Shown here piece by piece: positions 36,135 to 48,051 of a stretch of 64,000 nt of DNA. The first letter of the stretch is position 1; every line of letters starts with the position of its first letter. The notes beneath the pieces are model-generated. The model was not told the origin of the DNA, did no database searches, and worked only from the letters and a program-made list of their open reading frames with translations. The DNA is from Pycnopodia helianthoides (taxonomy: Eukaryota; Echinodermata; Asteroidea; Forcipulatida; Asteriidae), in NCBI GenBank assembly GCA_032158295.1, contig CM063244.1:21950815-22014814 (forward strand), in the 5' to 3' direction. Made by a program: the position numbers and the translations under genes.

Positions 36135-38285
36135 CCGTTTATTTGTGCTGTGTTTTTGTACACCTTTTCTGCACGTGTTTCTCCTCAGCCTCGTTACTGA
36201 TTTTATCCAAGCACAGAATTTTTTTTAGCCTTGAGCTATGGATGTACTCAACAAAACCGGAAGAAAATAATGTAGGAAGATAGTCTGAACTCCCTGAAGG
36301 TTGATTTCGTATATTTATTGACAAGATTAGAACCGACAGCCAGCTTTTGCAAGACAAGCAAGAGCAGGAAATGTTTTCAAAACAAACTCCTGGCAGAATT
36401 TTCACTCATTTTTAAGAGAGTTCCTCTGAATTATAGAGGTAAACTGATATCCGACTTGAACATTTGAAACCAAAAACCCTCCACTAGCGAAACACCTCGT
36501 TATTGTGGAGGATATTTATTTCGCATGTCATTTATAATCTAAATCAAAGTATTAAAAAAAAAAAAAGGAATGTCAAATCTTCTTGATACTAGGTCCGGAC
36601 AATTAGCCTATTTAGTTTTGTCGGATATTTATTGTAACATCCTGAGTTGGTAACGTCACGTAAAAATTTGCATATATTTGCATATAATTGCATGACCATT
36701 AGAAGTTGACCGAAAAAGGTACTTTGAAAAACAAATCCAAACATTTATTTTAACCCTCGATACAAATTTCAAGAAATAGATACATCATGGCGGGAAAAAA
36801 CCCTTGTTTTACAGTTACACTTCTTATAACCACAGAATAATATTTACCCTCCAAATATTGTTTGTAAACAAAAATGTTTTTGCATATTATTTGAGTAGGG
36901 CTAGGTCTTTGATAAGCTTTAATTTACCTTGATCTGTTTAAAATCGTATTTATATTATTGTTTGTAAATTTTACACACCACAATTGTTGTTATTATTGTA
37001 AAGTTGATTTGCACAATATTAAAAAGTTGCTGAAAACAATAGTTACTGGCTTATTACTTGTTGATGTTTCTCGTATAGGTTAGGCCTAAGCACTTTAGCC
37101 AAAGTATCTAGAATTGACCTAAATCCCCTGACGTCATCATCACAATAATCTGGGTCGATATCCCCGTGTGTTTTTACACTGTATTGCGCTTGTAAGGCGA
37201 CGCGGCGGTCAGACTAAATACCATAATCTGTACGTGCAATTTGACTCCCAAAATAGGCGAGCGTGACAGACAGTTATGTATAGCCGTGTGTGTGACGTTG
37301 GTGCAACGGGTTAATTTGAAACCGAGTTTGGACCACGTGTTTGTTTGGGATTAGGGTTGGGTAAACCTACAGTGCCACCTTGCGTATTTGGTCTGTCCGG
37401 TTATGTGACTTCGCTTCCCCGCGCATTCAAATCCAAATCGCCAAACCGAGGCTGGAAGGACAGATTAGTATAGTCTGACTGCGTTTTCATAAAATCATAA
37501 TTCACAATTGCCATTTGAACAAACTCAACATGACAAAAACGTGGTGTAACATGAAACGGATCTAGTTCACCTTTTAGTAAAGAGAGAGGCAGCCAGTATA
37601 CCCTTTGGCGTTCCTCAGAACTCTTGCCCCCTCCCTCTTGCCCCTCCCCCTTCCCCCTCCTCTTGCCCCCCTCAAATGAGATTGAAAAGGCACAGATGCC
37701 AGTTCGATACATAATTCGGCGCCTTAGAATTGGCCTCCAGATACTGTGTGCCCCTTATAAATGATGTTATTACTATTAAATAGCCCCCCACCCCCCCCCC
37801 CCAATTATGTCTTTGCCCCCGCTTTCCCTAAACCCAATGTAAATGCCTGGTTATACCACCGAGGTACCCATTTGTTTACCCACAGAGCAAGGAATATGGT
37901 TTTCCCATTCTAATGGGTGGTGTAGCGCCCATCGTGCAATGGTCATGCCTGTGATGGGTGACTATGGTTAACCCCAAAACACTGGCATATTATCTTCAAT
38001 ACGTTTCACTCGGTATTGACTGGTTCTTTCAAAGTCGCGTTATTCATTACTGCTGGTAACACCATATAGAGTTCCTTGCTCTAATACACCAAGTTCAATG
38101 TCTGCACACGTAAATATCAAATACGTCAAAAGGGCGAAGACGTGGCTACGGTTAAGACTGAGAAAGCTGTGTATAGTGTGTAGACCAAGAGTATGTATCA
38201 TTTGCAAAAAAAGTTGTTTAAATTCGACGAGACTGACTGTGGATTGATCAGGTCATCTTTCACATCTCCTCAAATGAAAACTTAT

Positions 38286-38678
38286 TTAAAGGAACATTAC
38301 AGAATTGGGGAAAAAAAAACTTGTAAAATATACTTTTTGATCACAGATTTACACAAAACTTACACGGTCTAATGATGATAGTAGTAGAAAACATCCATTG
38401 AAATATTTCTGTCTGAAATACCATATTTGATGAGAAATCAATAAACTAATTTTCCGATTGGAGTTTATCGCTCAGTGAGCGTTTTATTCATTTGTTGAAT
38501 CCATATGATTTCATGCAAATGTGTAATCTGTTTTTCACTATTTTCTCGTGACCCAGATGGCCGATCATCTCAAACTTCTACAGGTTTGTCAGTTTATGTG
38601 TATGGTGGATTACATAAAGTGCTTACACTGCCAGCAACTGTTTTGTTAGCAAGAACCAATTCTGTAATGTTCCTTTAA
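38286..38678 (+). mobile_element. TTAA-flanked MITE, family 1
   Basis: TTAA, then AGGAACATTACAGAATTGG, mirrored by CCAATTCTGTAATGTTCCT and TTAA. Internal CACTATTTTCTCGTGACCCAG. No coding capacity. Confidence 0.8.
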
Positions 38679-40600
38679 ATCTTAAAAAAAAAAAAAAAAA
38701 ACAGAGCCTCATTCCTATGAAAAGTTCAGCTCGGGGAAAAGTAACAATTGGTTCTAGCGGATGGTACGGTGAGTTTATATGCATATATATTTATTGTAGA
38801 CTATAGGATCCTACATTGAATTAGTTTTCACTTTAAAATGTATCACGACGAGAGAGGCCACAGTTCATTATACACTGTGCTCTAACATGCTCTCGCTAAC
38901 TACCAAATATGTCCATCCTATGTCAGATTATATTTCCCGTTGCCAAATCGCGCTGGTTTGCTATTAGTGGGTAGGCTGGGGCGAGCACACGTCGGTTAGA
39001 TGCCTGGCATAGCTGCGGTCTGATCATGTGGCCAAGTTAGCTAGGAACGTGCTCACAGATATTGGCAAGAATTCAAAGGGGAGACTAGACTTACAAACAA
39101 GTCACTTCTCAGCTCTCAGTATCGACGGTACAGTGCTCCCGAGTAGATAACTGTACAGGCTGCCGACTGGTTGGCTAGTCTGTCAGGCCAGATGAAGAAA
39201 GAGTTTTATTATTTCCAGCTGCCACGGAATAAAATTTCACTATGGAGGTGGGAGTGCGTCTTACTGCATTCATAAGGGGCTTTTTTTTATCAAACAAATA
39301 TTACAAATTTCTTCAACAGGGGAATAAACAAGTGAGTTTATTACTTTTAAAGAAACACAGTTCTCCATAAAGAAATGATAATTACTTTTTTTTTGTATGA
39401 AATAAAGAAAAACAATCCCATCAAAATTCTTTGAATACTTAAAGTATTAATGATTTATTCACATATTTATGCATGTAAATCAATAATTTCGTACAAGAAA
39501 TATTTGGAATTGTATAAATATCGATGACTAAGACTATACTGCAAAAAATAACAAAACAAATTATTGCATTGTTTCACTCTACATTAAATTAAATTACTTG
39601 CATACACAAGAAATTGCACACACATGAATATCTATAGGGTTAATCTTAGGTAAAATTAAGTCACAAATAGTAATTGTTCCTTGTTAAGCATAAAAAGCAC
39701 AGCAAGCAGGTGATAAAAAAAGTCACGTTTGAATAGAATGAAACAAATCTCCAAGCAGCCGAGGGGCTGTAAATTCCCCCTACTGGCAAATGTTCAGTCT
39801 TTAAAATGTTTCATTCAATATGCCATTAATTCAAAAGCATTTTTTTAAATGCACAAGTTGTAAACATTTTTTTTTAAAGTACATATGTGTATTAATAATT
39901 TGTCGTGTCTTTCTTTAAAAGGCTAGGCCCTCTAGTAATTCAAACTCTGAGCCTGTGAGAAAGACTCTGCAGGAGTTCAACCGTCAAGCCATCATAACCA
40001 AATGTTTATATTAATAATTATAATTAATGCATTTTCTGTCTGATGAGTACCATCCATAAGAGTCACGGCAGATCCTGCAATTAAGGCTTGAAAATAAGAA
40101 ATGTTTTTATTGCAGCTGTTTTATACATGTAAATAAGGCTCTACTTCTGTTAACAATAATCACAGAATAATTTTATGGGAAAAAAAGGGGAAAAACCGAG
40201 TGCAAAAACTATTTACAATCACATGTCTAAGAAAGTGGGGGCGGGGTTTCTTTGTTTACATATTGCCTGTATGTAGCATGTATAAAAACAAAATCGGATA
40301 AATGACACATTATATTCTGGATTTCAAGGCCAACAGATACACCTTGATTCCAGTACAATCCTGCTTATGATGAATATTTCATTGAATTTCCCCCCAAACA
40401 ATAAGGCTAACAAGCCCCTCATATCATATAGTACCTTTGGAAACATTGCAAATACAATTGTTTTATATCAAAAGGAAATACGTTGGTTGGCACAATATGC
40501 TGTTGAAAAATTGAATATCAAAATAAAGTTGTACCATAATCTACTGTACACATTACACATTGTGAATAACTATACAAAAGTTTATGTACGCAATGCTGTG

Positions 40601-40950
40601 TTGAAGGCAGTACATACTTTTGGTAATTGTCAAAGACCAGTGTCCTAACTTGGTGTATCCCAACATATGCATACAATAAGAAACCTGTGAAAATTTGGGC
40701 TCAACTGGTCATCGAAGTTGCAAAAAAATAGTGAAAGAAAAAACACCCTTGTTGCATAGAATTGTGTGCTTTCAGATGCCTGAGGCCGTTCTCAGATTCA
40801 GATATTTTAGCGAGAAATAACCTCTTTCTCAAAAACTGCATTACTTCAGAGGGAGTCGTTTCTCACATTGTTTTATACTATCGGCAGCTCTCATGTGCTC
40901 CTTGGTAATGTATTTCTTGAGTAATTACCAAAAGTATCCACTGCCTTTAA
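40601..40950 (-). mobile_element. TTAA MITE, family 2 (diverged)
   Basis: The right end ACCAAAAGTATCCACTGCCTTTAA and internal CTTGGTGTATCCCAACATA match family 2. The left end is diverged. Confidence 0.6.
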
Positions 40951-41494
40951 AAATGAATACTGATAACATACATGAACAAGGGGAGTGTTGAGTCCACTGA
41001 TGTCAACGCTATTACATGTCTCCGGTATGTCCGTTTGTTATGAAACAATTTCCCTGAGAATTCCTGAGTGCTGGAATCAGGTCAATACTTAAAACAGCCG
41101 GCCCCGGCTTAAAGGAAGAGGTACACCGTTGGGTTGGGGGGGGGGGGGGGAGAAGAGGCCCTCTCTACATTCATAAGGTGGTGCATCCAAGATTTGAGCA
41201 GTGGAGATGTGGGGGGGGGGGAGAGAGGAAGTATTTCTGGTGGACTGTGATGAAATACAAAATATAGGCAGGGGGCATAGCAAGGGCTTTTCTCTTTGGT
41301 ATGGTGTGAGGAATCCAGTTTGATGGCTGACATTTCCTTTCAAGGGGGCACATGGAAGTCAGTTTACTTGCCAGCTGTCAATATTCTCCACTATTTCAAG
41401 AAAGGCATGGATCCTTATTAATATTTGCAATAATGTAAAAGCAACAAAAGACCGGACGGACGGCCATTCCAAGGTGAGGGCTACACTTAACTGA

Positions 41495-41665
41495 TTTTGG
41501 GCTGTCGACCCAAATCAACTGTCACCTGGGGCACGTTGCCACCTACTCTTGGGGCTAAAACAGGGCTGCCCCTTTCAAAGTCGGTAAGGATGTAGGCATG
41601 GGTATCATGTTTTACGAAGCAATTATGGTTAAGTGCCTTGCTCAAGGGCACAAGTGTCATGACTG
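41495..41665 (-). mobile_element. Partial SINE family A copy
   Basis: Contains GCCTTGCTCAAGGGCACAAGTG (reverse of the TTGAGCAAG body) and AATTATGGTTAAG. The tRNA head is missing or diverged. Confidence 0.45.
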
Positions 41666-41789
41666 TTGTCTTAAAGATAAGATCCATTCCAGCAGGGAAT
41701 ATTTATCAAGTTGATTGATACTAACTTAATAACATCAGAAGAGCTCCCCCCCCCCCTGTTGTCAACGGAATGCTGATTTATAGGCAAAA

Positions 41790-42121
41790 TTATAAAGGAG
41801 ATACAATACAAGTCACATAGGAAAGTTTCAGCTGAAAACAGTGTCTACTCACTGAGAGAATAGCAAAACTGTCTCAGTATTTTCACAAGAACGTCAAATC
41901 CATAGCGAGGTGACAGCGGGTACCAACTGCAACCCTCAGAAATCTGACAATTGATCATGCATGAATCGTTTCTCCAATTCAAATGTTTTGGGGGTAAACA
42001 ATTATCCAAACCATATTACTTCCAAGGGAATCCTTTCTCCAAATAGTTTACACTATCAACAGTGGCAGTGCTTCTCACCGAGTAAGTTTTTACGGCCATT
42101 AATTGTTATCCCTACCTTTAA
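41790..42121 (-). mobile_element. TTAA MITE, family 5 (reverse)
   Basis: Carries TTTCAGCTGAAAACAGTGTC, CATGCATGAATCGTTTCTCC and ends CTACCTTTAA, matching 22489-22937 in reverse. It lies just past the esterase stop codon. Confidence 0.55.
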
Positions 42122-42244
42122 GGCACCAAACCACAATCTTTGTTAAGTTGCTGAACAGGCCTTCAACGAGTACCAGCATAGGAATAAAAATAGAAACAAG
42201 GATAGTGTACCATGCCGCTCAAGGAACAGCATCTCCGGTAGAAC

Positions 42245-45200
42245 TTACAGCTCCTCCCTCTTTCGCTTCCCCAGCTTCCAGAAGGAAAAGAGTTTATTCC
42301 AGAAGAGCACTTTTTGGGATTTGATATTCTGCGCTTCCTGCGGGGTGCTATCAAGTTGCATGTACCTCTTCTCAGCACGGGTGTACGTCGACCAGTAGGG
42401 TACGGAGAGGTTGCTGTCTTGCGGCTTGGAAAGACCGTTGGGGTTGCTGGATAGGGGAGAAAAGAAACCAAAAAAACAAGACATTTTAACTGAAATTCTG
42501 CTGCAAATAACATTTCTGTTTGAGTTAAAATGATGTGTTGTTTCACGCTTTTGCAAAGTCATTCTCAAAGACATTTTAGAAATAGTGACGTAAAAACAAA
42601 ATATGAAAAGGGCAGATTATCCCAGTTTTCCCAACACACATCTTACCCATATTTTGCAAAGTTTGTCCAATATAACATCATCTTTCGTGACAACTCTTTC
42701 TCTTCTTCTGTGAAAGCCTCTGGTCCTTTCCATCCCCTGTCCATGAATGGTTCGCCCCATACGTACGGCTCTTCATCGCCGTGGTCTGCCTTGGCCCAGG
42801 GCGGGAGCGTTGAATCCGAAGAGCGATGTTCAAACTCGTACATGAAAACAGAAAAGCCTCTCTCTGGAACAGAGGAAAAGTTATGAGAAAAAAAGGTGTA
42901 AATGAAATAACTTACCGTTTTGTGTTTTAAGCCAGATTAAGCCATAACTGACAAAGAGGAAAGATTGATCATGTAATCTTCTCACTATTTTTCTGATAAA
43001 ACAATCATTCTGATTCATGTAACTTCTCAAAAAACAAACATCTTCAGTAACTCCTCCAAATTCTTCATCTAACAAGCAGTTATACACTAGGCATGAGAGC
43101 AACACAAACATGCAAGTCAGACTTTGTCGGTCTTACAAAGCCGTGTCCAAATTAGTGGCTATGGCTACAGCTACAGCTTGATCATCACCTGAACATGCAT
43201 TGAAGCATACCAGGCCCATAGCAACACCCTTAGCAACAGCCATAGCCGTCAGTTTGGACACGGCCTTAATCACAACAGTGCTTGATCAATACATCATAGG
43301 ATGGTGCACAGCGTATACAGTGTATTATCACTGATGACTGAGGTGAGGTACTAACCATTCAAAGCATCGGCTGTACCGACCGTGGGAGCTACATACACAC
43401 AATCAGTAATGATGTCACTGAAGTACTGGTGAGCCTGGTCATCGTCCCATGTGCCTTCAGAGTCAACGTACATATTGGTGATGGCTCTCACTAGCGGTTT
43501 GGCTGGTAAATCCTTAGGGATCACCATGTACAGCTACAAAACAAATAAATAAAGTCATGATGATCAATGTGCACTAACCATCCCCGACCCCCCAAAAATC
43601 CAACAGCATATTTTGCTTGATTTTGTTGGATGGAGGACTGCATTAGAAAACTGATTAATTGCTTTACATGGGATCAGGATTAACAGCACAATCCGAGTCC
43701 ATCAGTTCCAGTGTTGTTGAGTTAGCATATGGTGTTGGGTTTTGTTAGAGTGAGGAAGGATCCTTGAAAATCGCTCAAGGGCTTTAGGGTTTATAAAGTT
43801 TACCAAAGCTGGTGAAATTTTCTTCCTTTGTAAAATTTTTATGATATAATCTATTTATTGGTAATTGATAAATTTACAAAATTGGTCAATCAAGAAAGCT
43901 AAATTATTCTTTTAACCATTTTTTAATTCTGAATGAAAATCAGACAAAATGTAAGATAAAAAGCTTGAAAATTTAAACAATGCTCAGAAAGAGTTAAACT
44001 TTCAAAATTTACATGTAAGAATTAAATTTCCTACTTCTGACTCTTTTATATGGAAAATCATGCATTTATCTTTTTGTTTGGGTTTTTTGTGTGGTGTTGT
44101 TTGTTTATATTTTTACTGTGTGTGTAAGTTGATGACCCAGAATGTTCCTTCTTCCACCACAACTTATTATTTTTTTACAAACAATTTCACTCTTTTTATA
44201 CTGAACTGTGGACATGACACTTCGTCTTTTTTAGAACAATAAAAAGTAAAATTCAATTGAGTTTAATTAAGTTTTGCATATAGATGAACATTTTAAAAAC
44301 ATTCAAATTTTGATCTTACCATTTGTTCTAGGAAACTACTAAACGTCTTCTGTGAGAGAAGTTGGAGAAGATTTGTTGATAATCTTGTGTCGAGTAGAGA
44401 CCCACCTCCCTCATCGCTGTTAAATCCAACAAGAACATCCTTCCTGGGTATTTTCCCTCTAGTCTGGATTTCTCTGGGGTCGTGTCTCAAGAAGATCCCA
44501 TCAACCACTGGACCAAACTCAATGGGTCGATTAGTCAGCTTCACTCTCGCAATCTTATCCGCTGGTTTCTGTCTCAAGCAATCAATCAGAATCCTGGAGT
44601 TATCGGTGGGACACTTGAGGGCGGTACCCATCTTCTCTGCCAACTCTTTGGGATCACGCACCAGGGCTATCGGAGAGGTGGCGACGCCACTCTGCGCGAT
44701 GACCCGATGGAAGAGTCCCTCGCTCAGCGATAACACGAGCTGCAGGCTGACGCTCATGGCACCAGACGACTCACCCATGATGGTGAGCCTGTCGGGGTCA
44801 CCACCAAATTGTTTGATATGAGAGCCGATCCAGTGCAGTGCAGCACCTTGATCCAGGAGCCCATAGTTCCCCATCGCTGAAACATCACCGGTACTCAGGA
44901 ATCCTAAAGCACCGAGACGCGTGTTGACGGTTACCACCACCACTTGGTGATGGGCCGCTAAGGCTGTTCCATCATAGAAACCTCCTCCCCCGTTAGCAAA
45001 TGCACCTCCCGAGAAGTGCACCATGACGGCCAGCTTGGCCTCTTGGTCCAAGTCGGGAGTATAGATATTAAGATGCAAACAATCTTCATTCATTTCTCGC
45101 GTCGGGAAAGGCATACCTCTGAAGGCTCTCTCTGTCGTTTCCAGGTTTTGCGGACAAAGAGGCCCAAACCTGGTGCCATCTGAGAGTCCTCAAAGGGTTT

Positions 45201-46587
45201 CCTTCTTGCCGGTGGCCCAAAGCGGCGTTTGCCAGTGGGAGGAGCAGCGTAGTAGATACCGCGGAAGTTAGAGACAGGTGTTGATGAATCTGATGTCGTT
45301 AGGATCAGTCCCTGTACAGAGGATGATTTGCCCAACTTAACAATCGGACCTTCGTCTTTGTCCGAACCACTCACTCCTTAAAAAAAGTAAAAATGAAACA
45401 GTTCAATTGACGTAATAATTACAACAGGGATAACAAATATTTGTTTTGACCCAAACAGTAAACACCAATGTGTGATAAGCAGTTTAAAAGAATGTACACT
45501 CAAAATATTGCTTAAAGGAACATTACAGAATTGTTTTTTTGCTAACAAAACAGTTGCTTGCAGTGTAAGCACTTTATGTAATCCACCATATACATAAACT
45601 GACAAACCTGTAGAAGTTTGAGATCGATCGGCCATCTGGGTCACGAGAAAATAGTGGAAAACCGATTACACATTTGCATGAAATCATATAGATTCAACAA
45701 ATGAATAAAACGCTCACTGAGCGATAAATTCCAATCGGAAAATTAGTTTATTAATTTCTCATAAAATATGGCATTTCAGACAGAAATATTTTAAGGGATG
45801 TTTTCAACTATCATCATCATTAGACCGTGTAAGTTGTATGTAAACCTGTGATCAAAAGTAAAGTTTTTTTCTTACCAATTCTGTAATGTTCCTTTAAAAG
45901 GTGCCGGGTACATATCCCTACCTAAATCTTTTTATTAACTTTTCTAGAGAATACAATGTAAAATCATGGATGGTTAAAGTAGGCCTGCTAAAATAAAATA
46001 AAATGTCAATGAAATTAAAAATGTAATATCACCAATTAAACACACAGACAGTACATAATTCTATGAATAAATTTTCTGCATTATAAAAAGGATGCTGAAC
46101 AACAGGTAGGTTCAACCATGGTACATCACAACACACAGAATTTACACTATCGGTATATATATAAGAAACTGACTTTGAATACTGCAAACGTGAAAATATG
46201 AACTCAAATCGGCCACATGGCTATTTACAGCAAAGAAAACAAATATAGTAGCACCACACAGAAAACAAAATAAAGTCCCAACAGTAAACACTGAAAAGTA
46301 AGAAAATAACACCCCAACCGTTGGGGGCGCTATTTTCTTGAAAGCAAGAAAACAAAAATAGCAAACTCAGAGTCCTTACTCTATGCTCAGAGGAACAAAA
46401 TTGTCTATGGAAACCACGCATGCACCGTTCAATGATAAACTTCCCATTTCCCTTGACGATAAATAATGATGCTAAGACTAGAAATTGTACCTGCAACACA
46501 ACCGAAGATGACGAAACTTGTGGCAAGACCCAACCACATTATTGATTGGCACCACTGGCAGCGACCACTTGTTGCCATCAACGCCAT
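42245..46587 (-). CDS. Carboxylesterase/cholinesterase-family hydrolase, 5 exons
   Basis: This is a serine hydrolase of the alpha/beta type B esterase family, which cleaves carboxylic esters. Exons in transcript order are 46491-46587, 44320-45376, 43356-43533, 42647-42863 and 42245-42446, giving about 583 residues. Residues 1-32 are a signal peptide with the hydrophobic run IMWLGLATSFVIFGCVA. Family landmarks are FRGIYYAAPP, FGPLCPQ and EDCLHLNIYTP (the first disulfide pair C107/C132), the oxyanion loop HFSGGAF, the nucleophile S236 in GESSGA, E355 in NSDEGG and H472 in ADHGDE, so the catalytic triad is complete. The C-terminus is KREEL, resembling a KDEL-type ER retrieval signal. Exon 2 lacks one base near 45188-45191 (GAGGAC where GAGGGAC restores KPFE-GLSDGTRFGP). 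Without it the frame stops early. This is either an assembly error or a broken allele. Substrate cannot be predicted. Confidence 0.9.
43139..43267. mobile_element. Second GGCCGTGTCC MITE copy
   Basis: The ends AAGCCGTGTCCAAATTAG and TCAGTTTGGACACGGCCTT are inverted repeats. The centre holds GGCTATGGCTACAGCTACAGC and the inverted GCAACAGCCATAGCCG. It is related in design and termini to 1006-1142 and sits about 0.1 kb from esterase exon 3. Confidence 0.55.
45512..45897 (-). mobile_element. TTAA-flanked MITE, family 1, in esterase intron 1
   Basis: Same termini (TTAAAGGAACATTACAGAATTG and CCAATTCTGTAATGTTCCTTTAA) as 38286-38678, with the internal core in the opposite orientation. Confidence 0.8.
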
Positions 46588-48051
46588 TTTCGCGAGTCGT
46601 CGACGTCGCTCAACTTTCAACAAGAGTGGCGGTGTTCTCAACGCTGCAAAAGATATCTTAGCCGAAGGGTCTACAAAAACACAATTTGGATTGGAGAGTA
46701 GCTGTAAGTAAATGTTACTTGAGGTTTATTTGCTCGAAAATGTGTAACTATTTATTATTTACCTTGTTCGCGTTCCCCGTCCCGCCGTCCGTGCAGAGCA
46801 GTCGTGCTATTTGTTACTCGCAGGTGCGCCCTCTAACGTTCGAATACCATCAGAACTAATTTCCCGGGATGGCGTATGGGATCTCGTTAGTTGGGGGGGG
46901 GGGGGGGGGGCAGAGGGGTTGATTTGGCGGAAATTCAACACAGATAGAAACACAAGTACCAATTTTTCTTTCTCTGTCCATTTTGTTTCTTCTTTCTATA
47001 CCCGAACTTTCCCACCGAGTGCCCGAATTTGGGAAGGCAGTTGCCCACCCCGCCCCCTATGGGTCGCCTACGCGTGAGATAAAAGTAATACAACTGAATT
47101 TAACGCAGCGATTTGTGAAATCAAAGTTAACTCTTCAATTTTTATTAGCAAATAAGACAACCTACCTGTAGAAAGTTCTTGAAATGTAACTTTTCCCTAT
47201 CATTCCATGAAGAGCAAGATTGACAACCAACAGGAGAATCAATTTTCAGTGAAGTCTTTATCAACCATTACACTATTCAAGTGTATGTTATTCCTTAAAT
47301 TAAATCCAAGCCACTTAGACGGAACCAAAGAAATAACATTGTTTATTTCATCAATAATAATATATTCATTGTCCAAGTTTCTGACATAATCCATGTTACA
47401 AGTACTTACAATCTAAAAACTTCCGGTTCAGAGAATCGTTAACATTAATACAATACAAAAAATAGATAAATTTATGATAATTTGTGTTTGTTCTGTAGAC
47501 AATTTTTATTACATTAAATTTACAATTAGCGAGGACCAAAAACGTAAAGACCACAATTTTATTTTATTGGAAATGATATTAATCTTTAGTTGATATATCG
47601 GTTGCTGTAACTGGGTCAGGTCACCTGACATGATTGTGCTTAGATGGATGGTGATATAAAACAACAAATAATTATCGTGAAGTTCCAAACGTACGGAATA
47701 TTATTTAATTCCCTCAAAAAAATAATTCGTTTCCTCAAAATCATTTCGTTCCCCGATATTTTCTTTTTTCACCTTTTCAAATGTTTCACCTGTCCCTTTA
47801 GGGGATCCGTACAAACGTGACCAGCAGATCTGGCCTTGCTGGATTTATAAGAGCGGATTTAACATGATTTATTATCTCGTAAGAATAACAACCTTGGGTA
47901 GTAAACATTTATATATACCGGTACTATGATCTGATCTCGTAAAATGGAAGCCTCTTATGGCGTTTTTGCAGGCCATCAAGTATAATCAAGTTTACTCTTG
48001 TTGTTGACATGGCAACTTGCCATTAGTGTTGTAGTTTGCCCAACTTCCTCC
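46588..48051. other. Spacer between XDH 3' end and esterase 5' end
   Basis: The 1.46-kb gap presumably contains the esterase promoter (adjacent to 46588) and the XDH 3' UTR (adjacent to 48051). A G run lies near 46892-46910. No exon or RNA gene was recognised. Several reverse-strand AATAAA motifs (plus-strand TTTATT near 47341 and 47561) could serve XDH. Confidence 0.5.

Larger units (their letters stand above)
34603..42244. other. Intergenic region, no protein gene recognised
   Basis: This separates the plus-strand FAM89-like gene from the minus-strand esterase. It contains MITEs at 35169-35471, 35714-36134, 38286-38678, 40601-40950 and 41790-42121, homopolymer G/C runs near 37790, 41140 and 41210, and a partial SINE near 41.5-41.7 kb. 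The stretch 38830-39250 is GC-richer and non-repetitive and could be a noncoding or first exon, but I could not support a coding frame there. Confidence 0.55.

Noticed and set aside
39242..39340. Short coding exon starting MEVGVRLTAF
   Set aside because: The frame is short, shows no similarity and has a weak donor, so coding status is not supported.
45378..45644. Open frame containing [11 protein letters not shown], repeated at 59245-59433 and 60597-60806
   Set aside because: It recurs because it is the translation of family 1 MITE copies. No splice or start logic supports a protein.
42245..46587. Acetylcholinesterase
   Set aside because: The fold and triad are shared, but there is no recognisable cholinesterase C-terminal anchor or tetramerisation peptide. 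A KREEL tail fits an ER carboxylesterase better.
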